In this document: positions 6,734 to 16,682 of the stretch, piece after piece
Layout of the letters: each line of letters starts with the position of its first letter
Numbering within the stretch: the stretch's first letter is position 1
Assembly (NCBI RefSeq): GCF_000969445.1
Contig: NZ_JZEY01000054.1
Coordinates: 310,001 to 374,000 of the forward strand
Reading direction: 5' to 3'
DNA: 64,000 nucleotides
Source: Devosia chinhatensis
Lineage (GTDB): Bacteria > Pseudomonadota > Alphaproteobacteria > Rhizobiales > Devosiaceae
The notes under the pieces: model-generated
Told to the model about the DNA's origin: nothing
What the model saw: the letters and a program-made list of their open reading frames with translations, nothing else
Databases searched by the model: none
Made by a program: the position numbers and the translations under genes

Positions 6734-9442
6734 TTGGGTAAGGGTTCGGGGCGCGACTGGTCTGCAGGTGGCTGGAGCGAGAGACTAGCGAAGGGAGAAA
6801 AGTCCAAGGGGGAGCGCATTCGCGCTCTACTCGGAGATTCTCGTCGCCTGTCTGCGTCGCAAGATGTTCGCATTTCTCGCCCAGGCGTTACGACATCCAC
6901 TGCTACGCGTTACGCAACCACTGCATTTCCTGATGCTTGGTTGACAATCTCTGCAGGCCGACCCGCCGTGGGAGCCGTGCTCGACTCTATTGAAGATGGC
7001 AAGGATCGCATTGTCCTTGCCTGGCCAGAGAAGCCAGGGAACGGTTTTACCTTGGCTGCTTTGGCAATGCGCGAGGCTCGCTCCTCTGGTCGGCTTGCAT
7101 CTGCGACGGTTGCGGTCTGGCCGTGGCGCAATGGTCTGACGCGAGCTGCTCGATCGATCCTCGTTCATCCGCAAGACATCGCCGATACGGCAAAGCATGC
7201 AATGAACGATCACCGTGCTGGTGCAGCTTGGATGAACAGCGATGGTCTCGCGCATATCGAGTTGTGCATGCTGGAGATGCGTTTGCGGGATCTGCTTCCC
7301 GAGAATGCGCCTCGACGTCGACTTCGCGGGCGTCCGCGCATTGAGGTTGTGGTGAAGAATCCGACCCTTCTCGAAACGACCGCTGTCTTTCCACCATCTG
7401 CTGCTGGCTACTCGCCAGACGCCGAGCACACTTTGCGCAGGGTGAGTCAACACACCCACCTCAACGAAGCGGGTGCCAGTCTCACCAGCGCACGAGCATC
7501 GATTGGCAATCCGAAGACCACGCCTTTCGCCGTCTTGGGAGTGCCAGGCGAACGATCAACAAAAAGACTTAGTCGCTATCTCAATCATCATCTCTTGGAA
7601 GAGCGCCCAATCGAGCTGATTGTTGTGGACTTGACCAGGGCTTCAAGGACTGATCTTGGCGAGAACTGGGAAAAGCGCTTGGAAATTCTGCTCGAGACGC
7701 TGGATACCCTTGAGCGAAGGCGTCCTGCGATCGTTGCGATCTGCGACGACCCGTTCACGCTCAAGTCCTCCAGTCGCCTCATCCGTTCGCATAACGCCAA
7801 GATAAAGCCCAAGCGCGCGATTCCCACTGAGATTGGCCTGTACCTAGCCGACCGCGGACTGCTCAGCTCATCGCCAGATCTACCTGACCAGCTGCCTAAA
7901 GTTGTCTTTCACGCTGACATCAAAGATGCGTCGCTTAAGAGCTTGCGCAATGACTTGCTCGATCTTCTCAGGAGATTCAAGGAGGCAGGCAACCTCGAAG
8001 GTCTCCGGGCTGTCGCGACCGCGCTGTCGTTTGTCCGTCGAATAGCCTGCCTTCCCCTTGGCCTTAATGAGGCGCGCATCGCTTCCGGCATCTTATTCGA
8101 TGCCGATGATGATGTGGATAGCGGGATCCGCGCCATGTTCCTTGAAGGTATGGCCCTAGCCGATCTGGCCGCGATTGAATCAAGCGGTGCTGACAATGGT
8201 CGGGCGCGGCCCATTATGCACCGCATCGAGCAGCTCGTGGCAGAATGGCAGGATGAAACCCCGGTATCCGCCAAGCTCAACGAATTGCTGTCTCCGCAGA
8301 ATAAGCCACAGCGCATTCTTCTCTCCGTCCCCGACCGTCGAATTGCGGAGATTGCGCTGGGATCGGATAGGGCGATCGGATGGGACTGTGCAGTCTGCGA
8401 CCATCACGAACTAGCAACGGTATTGGACCGATCCTACTACGACCAGCTCATTGTCACCGGCCCGACCTCGAAGGCACTTCGCACCATTTTGGTCAGTGAG
8501 AGTACACCCCCCGACGTGGTGCTGCTGGGCGACGCCTCTGGCGCGGGATTGTTGGCAGGAGAACTTCTCCCGCTGACCCGACTGGATGGTTTCTCAGCGG
8601 TGGCAGAGCGAGCGTCTGGGCTACAGGCTGCGCTCAAACGTGGTGGGCTCGACGAAAAGCTTAACCTTGGGGAGGCCGAGTTCCGCATTTCTCCCGCAGC
8701 GGGATCGAAGGACATCGATTTGAGCCGTGAGGGCGAACGCTATTCTGGTGAGCGCGTCAGCCTTCACACCTCAGCGCACCGGATCGTCTATCGTCCGAGC
8801 AGTGACGTGCTGGTGTTCACGTCTGGGGAGGCACGACTGTTTGAAAAGTTGCCCGCGCGTGAGATCGAACGTGGCGATTACATTCTGGTTCTGGATGAAT
8901 CCACCCGAAACCGGATCCGCGCATCTTTGGCCACGTCTCACAAGAGTTTGGAGCAGTTGGCTAACTATCATCAGGCCATTGCGCGGCTGCGCGAGCAGAT
9001 CCCTGGTGCGAGAAATTTGGACAAAGCTCGCGCTGTTCTGCGCCGCATGCGCGATATCGATCCCGATGTGGTGGACAGCGAAATCCATAATGTCCACCGC
9101 TGGCTGACCGCGGACACTGCTCCAGCGACAGGCGAAGGTACAAGACAGCCTGGTGCCGCGCGTGACTGGCCCCGCTTCAAGTTGTTTATGGAAGCCAATG
9201 AGGTCAACGAGCTACTGGCGAAAACATTCTGGGATTTCGCAATCGTGCCCACGCGTTCCTATCGGGTTCAAGAGGGCTTCCAATTCAATCAACGCGTTGT
9301 TCAGTTCGTGCTTGATCCGGAAAGCACTCATGGCGCCAAAGCTAACACAGTCGGCCTGAGACAGCTGTGGCTTTCGCTCCAGGACGCTGTCGATGAGGTC
9401 GAGAACATCGAAATTTTGAAAGAGGACCCCCGCCATGGCTGA
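6734..9442 (+). CDS. Large first protein of the DISARM-like operon, degenerate P-loop (DrmE position)
   Basis: 902 aa; TTG start with GGGGGG eight bases upstream is the only usual start after the last in-frame stop at 6674. Near residues 94-107 the segment IVLAWPEKPGNGFT resembles a Walker A loop in which the invariant Lys is Phe105; IELIVVDL further on resembles a Walker B without the acidic pair. No SNF2 helicase motifs are visible, so it is not DrmD. Its size and position before drmA-drmB-drmC suit the uncharacterised DrmE of class 2 DISARM, but homology is not shown. Its stop overlaps the drmA start by eight bases. Inference: an inactive-ATPase scaffold or sensor of the defence complex. 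Confidence 0.6.
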   Translation: MGKGSGRDWSAGGWSERLAKGEKSKGERIRALLGDSRRLSASQDVRISRPGVTTSTATRYATTAFPDAWLTISAGRPAVGAVLDSIEDGKDRIVLAWPEKPGNGFTLAALAMREARSSGRLASATVAVWPWRNGLTRAARSILVHPQDIADTAKHAMNDHRAGAAWMNSDGLAHIELCMLEMRLRDLLPENAPRRRLRGRPRIEVVVKNPTLLETTAVFPPSAAGYSPDAEHTLRRVSQHTHLNEAGASLTSARASIGNPKTTPFAVLGVPGERSTKRLSRYLNHHLLEERPIELIVVDLTRASRTDLGENWEKRLEILLETLDTLERRRPAIVAICDDPFTLKSSSRLIRSHNAKIKPKRAIPTEIGLYLADRGLLSSSPDLPDQLPKVVFHADIKDASLKSLRNDLLDLLRRFKEAGNLEGLRAVATALSFVRRIACLPLGLNEARIASGILFDADDDVDSGIRAMFLEGMALADLAAIESSGADNGRARPIMHRIEQLVAEWQDETPVSAKLNELLSPQNKPQRILLSVPDRRIAEIALGSDRAIGWDCAVCDHHELATVLDRSYYDQLIVTGPTSKALRTILVSESTPPDVVLLGDASGAGLLAGELLPLTRLDGFSAVAERASGLQAALKRGGLDEKLNLGEAEFRISPAAGSKDIDLSREGERYSGERVSLHTSAHRIVYRPSSDVLVFTSGEARLFEKLPAREIERGDYILVLDESTRNRIRASLATSHKSLEQLANYHQAIARLREQIPGARNLDKARAVLRRMRDIDPDVVDSEIHNVHRWLTADTAPATGEGTRQPGAARDWPRFKLFMEANEVNELLAKTFWDFAIVPTRSYRVQEGFQFNQRVVQFVLDPESTHGAKANTVGLRQLWLSLQDAVDEVENIEILKEDPRHG

Positions 9443-12400
9443 GCCATTGCCGCTGCGCAGCATGTCCCCGGATGATCGGCAGATCCTCAAAGAAGCGGTG
9501 TGCGACGCCATTGTCGAGCGAACTCGTCGCGTTGTTTCAGGTGCGGGCGAGCAAGGCCGTTATATCCTCGGATCGAAGCCCTCCAGGGTTCTCAGCAGCG
9601 GGTTTATCCTACCGCGTCACGACCAGAACGGTGACGACGAGTCCAGCGACATCCGCTTGCCGGCTCACGGCCTGGATTTGCGCGTCCGTGGAGACGCTGG
9701 GCAAATCGAAATCGCGCCAACCCTGTCGGTCTATATCCGGATATTTCCCACCGCCGATGACCTCTTCGAGCGTGACGGTCGGCAGCTGCCCAGGGCTGAG
9801 CTCTCTAAAGAGGCTGAGCTCATGGTAAAGGAACAGATCAAACAGCGCATGAGCAATGTGCCAGAGCTGCCATCTGGGCGTGCTCGAGCAGAAATGAAAA
9901 CGGCGATGGCGGCGGAAGTCTACCAAGCCATGGGCATCGTTGTGCCAACCGGAGCGCTCATACCACAAGGCAGTGACGAGGACATCGATGATGCCTCCGA
10001 GCAAGGACAGGAGGTTCCACCAGGGGCCCCCGTTCGAGCCCGAATCCGAATTCCGAACCGGCTCTCGCGGCAGTATGAAGCGCCCACCAAGTGGCGTCGT
10101 ATCGACGTCCCGGTCGAACCTCTTGTCCTCGACCTCCCGGTCGATCGCTTAGCTTGGGAACGATCTGCTGATGCATACAGTGCGCGACTGACCGCCGCCA
10201 TCCGTCAAGCCTGCATGGATTTCATCGCCAGCGGCGAAGGACAGGATTGGGCATGGCGCAAACGCCGTCCAGAGTCAGAAGATTTTTGGGCCCCAGACGC
10301 ATGGGATGCCTTCCTCGCACGTGTCCGCGCCGACGCGGCGGTGCCGGCCGATCTTATCCCGCCAATTCAGGTCGGTCTGCTCGTACAGGCGCTTCCAGAT
10401 GTGACAGCCCCAGGCTGCCATTCGCTCCGCATTGCACTCGAAAATCTTCGTGAGACGGATCCCAAGCTCGAAAGCGGATTGTTCACCGTAGGTTTGGTTG
10501 TCCGGCTGCCCGACAGCGCTTTGGCGACGATGAGGCTGGAACGCGTCAAGCGCAGCTATCACTTGAACGGCTTCATGAACATGCCGGCCATTGGTGTAAA
10601 TGGTGGGGTCGAAGACTTGGGGCAGATTGGGGGCATCCGCAGCCTGCGAACGACCTGGTCACCGCGTTATGTACTACCAAGGATGCTGGCTCGAGCCATA
10701 CCTTCCGTACCGACAGCCTACGCCCGTCTCGCCGATCCTCTTCTGCAGGTCGGCGATCTACGTGGACTGGTGAGCGAGATGGACGCTTGGCGCGCCCAGG
10801 TGACGGCGTCGACGAACCTGTCACTTCGCCCTGACGAAGGCGATGCCAATGATGAACTGCGTCAAAGAGAGCAGTTCCAGACCGATCTCGGTGCTTGGGA
10901 CTATGAGGCTCGGCGTGTCGAACTTGGCATCGACATGCTGGAGCGATCGCAGCACGTCTGGTTGAGTAGCCCTGCCTCTCGTGAGGCGATCCCATACGCC
11001 GCCTGGTTGTTGTTGAACGAGACGTTCAATACGGCTAATCCCCTGAGGGAAGGCGAACAGCAGCCAGGCTGGCGACTGTTCCAACTGGCCTTCATTTTGG
11101 CGCACATTCCGACGCTGGCATCCAGGCTCCCGGAATTCCATGACATGTTCCGCGCTGACTTCGACGAAGAGGCGGTCAGTCTTCTCTACATGTCGACCGG
11201 TGGCGGCAAGACCGAGGCCTTCTTCGGCACTGTCGTTTTTGGACTGTTTCTCGACCGACTTCGCGGCAAACATCGCGGCGTGACGGCCATGATGCATTAT
11301 CCGCTTCGCCTACTGACGGTGCAGCAAGCCCAGCGACTTGCCAGACTCCTCGCGCAGGCCGAGATGGTCCGCGTGCGGGAGAACGTGCCTGGCTCGCCAT
11401 TCGAGATCGGCTTCTGGGTTGGTGGTGGCAATACGCCCAATAGAGTAGAGAAACCAGGCGGTGGCGTCCTCGATGATATCGCCATGATCCCAGCTTGGAA
11501 CTCGGCACGTGGTGCCGATGAACAGGCACTCCTCGACGGTTCGGCGCCTGGGGTCAGCGGCTATCGCGCGGCCAATGCCGCCTGGAACAAGCTGCCGACT
11601 TGCCCCTTCTGCCGCTCCGATACGCCGACTGCCCTACGTCTCTTTCCAGATGAGCATCACCGGCTTGGTATTGTCTGTCTCAACCCACAATGCGATTGGA
11701 ATATGTTGCACCGTTCTGCGGGGCGACCGGTTGCATTGCCGTTCCTGCTGACGGACGCCGATATCTATCGGCGGGCGCCGTCGATCTTGCTGGGTACGAT
11801 CGATAAGCTGGCATTGATTGGGCAGAACCCTCATACCATCGATGCCATCGCTGGTATGTTCGGGCTGGCCAGAGCGGTCGAAACCACCGGCGCTCAGTTG
11901 CTCGACCGCCCTTCTGGCACGGCGCTCGCCGCCATCGACAGTGGTGCCCTTCAGGCCGTGGCCCCGGCTTATTCCGGTGGGCGAGAGCTGTTCGTCGACC
12001 CCTTTCCGAGCCTGATCATCCAGGACGAAATGCACCTGCTAGAAGAAAGCCTAGGTACGTTCGGCGGCATCTTCGAGACCGGGCTATTCGCTTGGCTCAA
12101 AAGGCTCGCTGTATTGCTTGGCACTCGAGCAGCCCATATTCCCGGTGCACCTGAATTGCCGCGATTGCCGCACGTCATTGGTGCGACGGCAACGGTTTCC
12201 GACGCGGCCAAGCACGCGCGGGCCCTCTATCAACGCAGAGTGTGCCAGTTTCCTCACCCGGGGCCCTCACTTTACTCCACCTTCTATAGTGGGATGGCTG
12301 GCTTCGATGCCGATGGTGCCGGTGGGGATCGTGCCCGCGTACTGGGCGACCCAGCGAGCGAGGCCCGAGATAAGGAAATGGCGGCGCCTTGGGCAAGGCT

Positions 12401-13640
12401 CTATGCGAGCATCATGACCAATGGACGTCTGCACACGGTCACGACCATCTCCGTTCTCGCCGCCCACGCGGCCACGATCACGCGTTGGGAGAGAGACCTC
12501 GCCTCGACAGACCAAGCACGACGTCAGCGCGCTGTCGATGAGATCGAGGACTGCATTTCCGATGCTCCCTACGCGACCGGTCGACGCGCAGCAGTGCGCG
12601 CAGCAGGGCAAGCTGATGTCAGGCGCCTGGCAGCGCTAATCGACTTGCACCGCATCGAATTGACTTACGTAACCAATAAAAAGGGCGGTGACCAAATTCT
12701 GTCCGCACTCAATGCCGAGGCCCTAGAGGCCCATGCGGCGATGGGACCGGAGTATGAAATCTCCAGCTTCTTTACCGAGCTGATCTCGGGCGGGGTTGAT
12801 ATTGGTGGCATCCAGCGCGTCATTCGCACGGCCGAAGCGCCCTTCGATCCTTTGACTGAAGACATTTCTCATGCGCTCCGAATTATCGTCGCTACAAGTG
12901 CGATCTCGCACGGTGTCGACGTTGAGGCATTCAATTCGATGTCCTTCGCCGGCATGCCCTCGGACATCGCCGAGTATATCCAGGCGTCTTCGCGGGTTGG
13001 CCGAACACACGTCGGCTTTTCTCTGCTGGTACCGACCCCGCAGACCCGGCGAGATCGCTTCGTCGTCGAGGTTCATGAGTCCTTCCACCGTCTGCTCGAG
13101 CGGATGATTTCTCCTCCAGCGGTGGAGCGTTGGGCCGATCGTGCCATCGCGCGCACGGTGCCATCGCTTCTCCAAACCTGGTTAGCCGGGGTCCACTTCC
13201 AGAACCGATTTGCGGCGAGCGCACCGCAGGCCAAAGCCTCGGTGGCATTTCCCGGAAGTGTGGAGCAATTGGACCGCGTTCTGTCCGATCCGAGCGCGCT
13301 TCGTGACTGCACGGCCTTTATTCAGGAAGCGATTGGCATTCATGCGCTTGAGGGATGGGCGCTGAACCCGGATTACTATCAAAATCTGATCCGAGAGGAG
13401 CTTCGGCGAATCCTGAACGAAGCTTCGTCGGGGCGATTTACAGGTCAGTTGGATAGGTTCTGGGACAACAGGCTGACAGGTCTAAAAAAACCTATGTCGA
13501 GCCTGCGCGATGTAGATGCAGCCGGCCTGATCGAACCGCACCAATACATCGACAAAGAGACTTTGGCCGACGCAATGGCCTTCGTGCGTAACCGTGGGGT
13601 TGGTCGCCCTGCTGGCAATGAACTGGACCGGGAGAACTAA
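9435..13640 (+). CDS. drmA: DISARM helicase DrmA
   Basis: 1401 aa superfamily 2 helicase. Motif I STGGGKTE (GKT at 591-593), motif II DEMH (864-867) inside QDEMHLLEESLGTFGG, motif III GATAT, motif V region ATSAISHGVDV and motif VI QASSRVGR (1183-1190). A zinc-ribbon-like CPFCRSD...CLNPQC insertion lies between motifs I and II, as in DrmA-type helicases. In known DISARM systems DrmA works with DrmB to engage phage DNA and block its entry or replication. Overlaps the preceding gene by eight bases and is followed one base later by drmB, so the whole set is one operon. Confidence 0.85.
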   Translation: MAEPLPLRSMSPDDRQILKEAVCDAIVERTRRVVSGAGEQGRYILGSKPSRVLSSGFILPRHDQNGDDESSDIRLPAHGLDLRVRGDAGQIEIAPTLSVYIRIFPTADDLFERDGRQLPRAELSKEAELMVKEQIKQRMSNVPELPSGRARAEMKTAMAAEVYQAMGIVVPTGALIPQGSDEDIDDASEQGQEVPPGAPVRARIRIPNRLSRQYEAPTKWRRIDVPVEPLVLDLPVDRLAWERSADAYSARLTAAIRQACMDFIASGEGQDWAWRKRRPESEDFWAPDAWDAFLARVRADAAVPADLIPPIQVGLLVQALPDVTAPGCHSLRIALENLRETDPKLESGLFTVGLVVRLPDSALATMRLERVKRSYHLNGFMNMPAIGVNGGVEDLGQIGGIRSLRTTWSPRYVLPRMLARAIPSVPTAYARLADPLLQVGDLRGLVSEMDAWRAQVTASTNLSLRPDEGDANDELRQREQFQTDLGAWDYEARRVELGIDMLERSQHVWLSSPASREAIPYAAWLLLNETFNTANPLREGEQQPGWRLFQLAFILAHIPTLASRLPEFHDMFRADFDEEAVSLLYMSTGGGKTEAFFGTVVFGLFLDRLRGKHRGVTAMMHYPLRLLTVQQAQRLARLLAQAEMVRVRENVPGSPFEIGFWVGGGNTPNRVEKPGGGVLDDIAMIPAWNSARGADEQALLDGSAPGVSGYRAANAAWNKLPTCPFCRSDTPTALRLFPDEHHRLGIVCLNPQCDWNMLHRSAGRPVALPFLLTDADIYRRAPSILLGTIDKLALIGQNPHTIDAIAGMFGLARAVETTGAQLLDRPSGTALAAIDSGALQAVAPAYSGGRELFVDPFPSLIIQDEMHLLEESLGTFGGIFETGLFAWLKRLAVLLGTRAAHIPGAPELPRLPHVIGATATVSDAAKHARALYQRRVCQFPHPGPSLYSTFYSGMAGFDADGAGGDRARVLGDPASEARDKEMAAPWARLYASIMTNGRLHTVTTISVLAAHAATITRWERDLASTDQARRQRAVDEIEDCISDAPYATGRRAAVRAAGQADVRRLAALIDLHRIELTYVTNKKGGDQILSALNAEALEAHAAMGPEYEISSFFTELISGGVDIGGIQRVIRTAEAPFDPLTEDISHALRIIVATSAISHGVDVEAFNSMSFAGMPSDIAEYIQASSRVGRTHVGFSLLVPTPQTRRDRFVVEVHESFHRLLERMISPPAVERWADRAIARTVPSLLQTWLAGVHFQNRFAASAPQAKASVAFPGSVEQLDRVLSDPSALRDCTAFIQEAIGIHALEGWALNPDYYQNLIREELRRILNEASSGRFTGQLDRFWDNRLTGLKKPMSSLRDVDAAGLIEPHQYIDKETLADAMAFVRNRGVGRPAGNELDREN

Positions 13641-13641
13641 A

Positions 13642-15852
13642 ATGGCCAAGGCTCCAGTCATGCAAAGGTCGCGCGGACAAATCGCGACTGCATATGCACC
13701 CCACAGTCTTTTCACGTTCGAGGGTGGGCGGGGCGCCTGCATGGCCTTGCCCACCGGTCACAACATGCGCCAGGTGCTGTCCAACGTGACGGCCCACACA
13801 ATTGGCGAGCAAATACAGGAATATTTCAGCACATGGGCCGATCGTGCCACCAAGGGCGATAATCTTTCGCATGACGTGCCTTTGGAGCTCGCTGTCGACA
13901 AGCGCGTCATCGTCGACGGAGCCGTAAGGGTCGCGATCGGTGAATTTGAGTTTCAAATTCCGGATCGCGCTGAATACAAGCCGTTCCCCTTGGCTTTCGT
14001 GTGCGGTCGGTGCGGCCTCTACCGAAACAGCCGCGATGCGAACACACTCCAGCGTGACGCCGAGCGCTTCAGATCGGCGTGCCCGGATGGTGGTGCACGC
14101 AACTGTGCTGACGATTGGGAACAGCTCGACGTCGTTCTGGCGCATTGGTCAGGCGCAGTTGAGCCCATAACGCCTGAGTACAGGCATTGGCATTCTGGCC
14201 GGCAAGAGATCCAGTCGATCAACAATTGCAGCAACTGCGGCAATGATCGCTTCAAGCTCCGGCGCCCGCCAGGGCCATTGGGCAATTGGTATTTCGAGTG
14301 CGTTTCCTGCCAGCAACCACGGCAGATTCTGCAACGCGACCGCGAAACGCTCAAAACTCTTGGTCCGCTTATCGACGCCAAGCTGGCGATCTGGGCCGAA
14401 GTCAATATGGAGCCGGTCTCGTACCGAGCGTCCGCTGCGTATTACGTCCACGGCGATCGTCTTCTGGTATTCCAGGACGATAAATACCTCGCCCAGCTTA
14501 ACGACAGGCAGACCGCCGATCTAGAGCGCATCATTTCGACCCAATATGGCTACCCGATCGCTTCCCTTGATGACACCGATCGTGAGCGCATCCTGCGAGA
14601 GGCCGGGCGCAGTAAAGAGTGGGAGAGCTACGAGCAGCTGCGAAGCTTACTGCGAACTGTCGAGATGATGCCAGGCGTCACAGCAGAGATGCTGGAAGCT
14701 CAGCGCGGGCAAATTGCAAAGCAGGATGAAGAATGGGCCGGATCGATCTTCAAGTCCTACGCCCAGGCACCAGAGTCGATTACGGCGGCCTGTCGCGGAC
14801 GGCGTGATTACGTTCGCAAGCACGATCCCCTGCGGATGGCCGTCGAGCACCTCACGCTCCAGGAAGAGAAGCTTCGCGGGGGCGAGATGGCCGATGGCAA
14901 GGCCGTCTCGGTGGACGTCGCCATTCTCGATGCCTTCCTGCGTCCTGACGGTCTGAGCGAGGCCGACCTGCGCCGCCAGGAGACCGCGTCGCGGCAGCGC
15001 TTGGCCGGCCTCGGGATAGCCGAGATGCGTCTACTGCGCGGGATAGGCATTTGTGAATACAGCTTCGCCTATAGCCGCACTTCTGCTTCGCCCTTCGTCA
15101 TGCGTGACAAGGCCGGAGATGCAGAAATGCCGGTGCGCCTCCGGCTCTTCGATAAGGTTGAAGTTTCGGACGATTCAAAACATCCGATCCTCTGTTCGGT
15201 CCAACAGAACGAAGGTTTTTACGTCAAGCTTGACGAGGATCTTGTTCGACAATGGCTGGATGCCAACAACATACCGCTGCCACCGGCAGCGAGCAGCGTG
15301 CGGCTCGGCGGCCAGCTCATCGAGAACTTCCACGCCCTGCAAAGCGACCGCAACACCCGTTTCACTAGGTTTCTGGATGAGTATCGGCGTGAGGGCGCCT
15401 TGCCACGCCAAGCCTATCCATACGTCTACACCCTGCTGCACACCATGGCGCATCACCTGATCGATACCTGCTCGTCGATGTCGGGCCTCGACCTTGGCTC
15501 GTTTGGTGAACACCTGTTTGTGCCGGACTTGTCCTTTCTGGTGTACCGTCGCGGCACCACTATGGATCTGGGTAACCTATCTTCGATGTGGCGCGACCAA
15601 GGCGACCCGGACGTGGGCAATCATGTGCTTGAACACATGCTCAATCCCTCAAGCTTGCGCTGTGGATCGGAAAGCGTTTGCAACCACCGGGGTGGCGCAT
15701 GCCCCGATTGCGTGCTGATCCCGGAAAATGCCTGCGTTACCCGCAACGAGCTGCTGTCTCGCTCGGTTCTGGTTGGCCGCGGCAAGCCACGCTTTGACAG
15801 CACGCAGGGGCACTTGGTCGGCTATCTCGACATCGCTGCCGGTAGACCATGA
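13642..15852 (+). CDS. drmB: DISARM protein DrmB (DUF1998)
   Basis: 736 aa, starting MAKAPVMQRSRGQ with GGGAG upstream; the earlier start at 13594 lies inside drmA. Zinc-binding pairs are visible: CGRC (121-124), CSNC (196-199), CVSC (220-223), and the C-terminal DUF1998 signature with clustered cysteines CGSESVCNHRGGACPDC from residue 674. The helical segment HTMAHHLIDTCSSMSGLDLG before it is also typical. DrmB forms a complex with DrmA. Its last bases overlap drmC (ATGA). Confidence 0.85.
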   Translation: MAKAPVMQRSRGQIATAYAPHSLFTFEGGRGACMALPTGHNMRQVLSNVTAHTIGEQIQEYFSTWADRATKGDNLSHDVPLELAVDKRVIVDGAVRVAIGEFEFQIPDRAEYKPFPLAFVCGRCGLYRNSRDANTLQRDAERFRSACPDGGARNCADDWEQLDVVLAHWSGAVEPITPEYRHWHSGRQEIQSINNCSNCGNDRFKLRRPPGPLGNWYFECVSCQQPRQILQRDRETLKTLGPLIDAKLAIWAEVNMEPVSYRASAAYYVHGDRLLVFQDDKYLAQLNDRQTADLERIISTQYGYPIASLDDTDRERILREAGRSKEWESYEQLRSLLRTVEMMPGVTAEMLEAQRGQIAKQDEEWAGSIFKSYAQAPESITAACRGRRDYVRKHDPLRMAVEHLTLQEEKLRGGEMADGKAVSVDVAILDAFLRPDGLSEADLRRQETASRQRLAGLGIAEMRLLRGIGICEYSFAYSRTSASPFVMRDKAGDAEMPVRLRLFDKVEVSDDSKHPILCSVQQNEGFYVKLDEDLVRQWLDANNIPLPPAASSVRLGGQLIENFHALQSDRNTRFTRFLDEYRREGALPRQAYPYVYTLLHTMAHHLIDTCSSMSGLDLGSFGEHLFVPDLSFLVYRRGTTMDLGNLSSMWRDQGDPDVGNHVLEHMLNPSSLRCGSESVCNHRGGACPDCVLIPENACVTRNELLSRSVLVGRGKPRFDSTQGHLVGYLDIAAGRP

Positions 15853-16682
15853 GCGGGAAAACTGCGTTGGGTCTTGATGTTGGCCGATCTCTCATCGCGA
15901 CCTTGGGGCAAGACTGCGCTACTGGAGCCGCACTGGCTGAACGGCTTGAGCAGGGCGTTCAGTCAATTACTGCCGCCTCGCTCGTCGGCCGATTCTCGGC
16001 AGCATCCGTCGAGCGGGTCGCCCGAAATTTTGAGAGCAGAGGTTGGCTGGTCAAAGATGGTTCGGCCTGGCGACTGACACAAATGGCCATCCCAAAAGGG
16101 CTGGCAAGCTTTCTTGCCGGCGCTGCGGAAATGCGCGTCCAAGCATTGTCAGAGACGGCTTCGGTGGCCGTTGTGACTTTGCCGGGGGCGCCGAGCCGAT
16201 TGACGCAAGTCCTGCCCATTGAAGGGCCGGTCCATGCGAGCATGGAAGCCACCGACAATGAAATCACCCGGATAGCCAAATCTGCCGTGACTTCAATTAC
16301 GATCATGAGCCCCTTCGTGAACAGGGAGGGCGCCGATTTCGCGATGCGCGTCTTCGATCAGAGCCAGGCGAAAGACAAGACGTTGATCACCAGGCTGGCA
16401 GGCAAGACGGGTCATGTCGTCCGGCCTTTGTTGACAGAAATGGGACAGCGGGGCATCCGCGTCCTAGATTATTTCATCCCGGCCGGTGAAGGTTATGAGA
16501 CCTTCCACGCTAAGGTCGTAATCGCCGACGGTGATCTTGCTTATGTAGGCAGCGCAAACATGACGATGTACAACCGGCATTCGATGGAGCTCGGCATCAT
16601 CGTGAAGGGCAAGGCAGCCCATGCCGTGGCGGCGCTTGTGCGCAGCGTGCAGCGGATTTCTATTCCTGCGGGGATGCCTTAA
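15849..16682 (+). CDS. drmC: DISARM phospholipase D-like protein DrmC
   Basis: 277 aa with one HKD motif, H220-A-K222-V-V-I-A-D227 followed by LAYVGSANMT, the standard PLD-superfamily end. A single motif means a homodimer would be needed for an active site, as in Nuc-like nucleases. The N-terminal 130 residues look like a winged-helix unit (RVARNFESRGWLVKDGSAWRL). Start and stop overlap both neighbours, confirming the operon. DrmC is accessory in studied DISARM systems. Confidence 0.8.
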   Translation: MSGKTALGLDVGRSLIATLGQDCATGAALAERLEQGVQSITAASLVGRFSAASVERVARNFESRGWLVKDGSAWRLTQMAIPKGLASFLAGAAEMRVQALSETASVAVVTLPGAPSRLTQVLPIEGPVHASMEATDNEITRIAKSAVTSITIMSPFVNREGADFAMRVFDQSQAKDKTLITRLAGKTGHVVRPLLTEMGQRGIRVLDYFIPAGEGYETFHAKVVIADGDLAYVGSANMTMYNRHSMELGIIVKGKAAHAVAALVRSVQRISIPAGMP

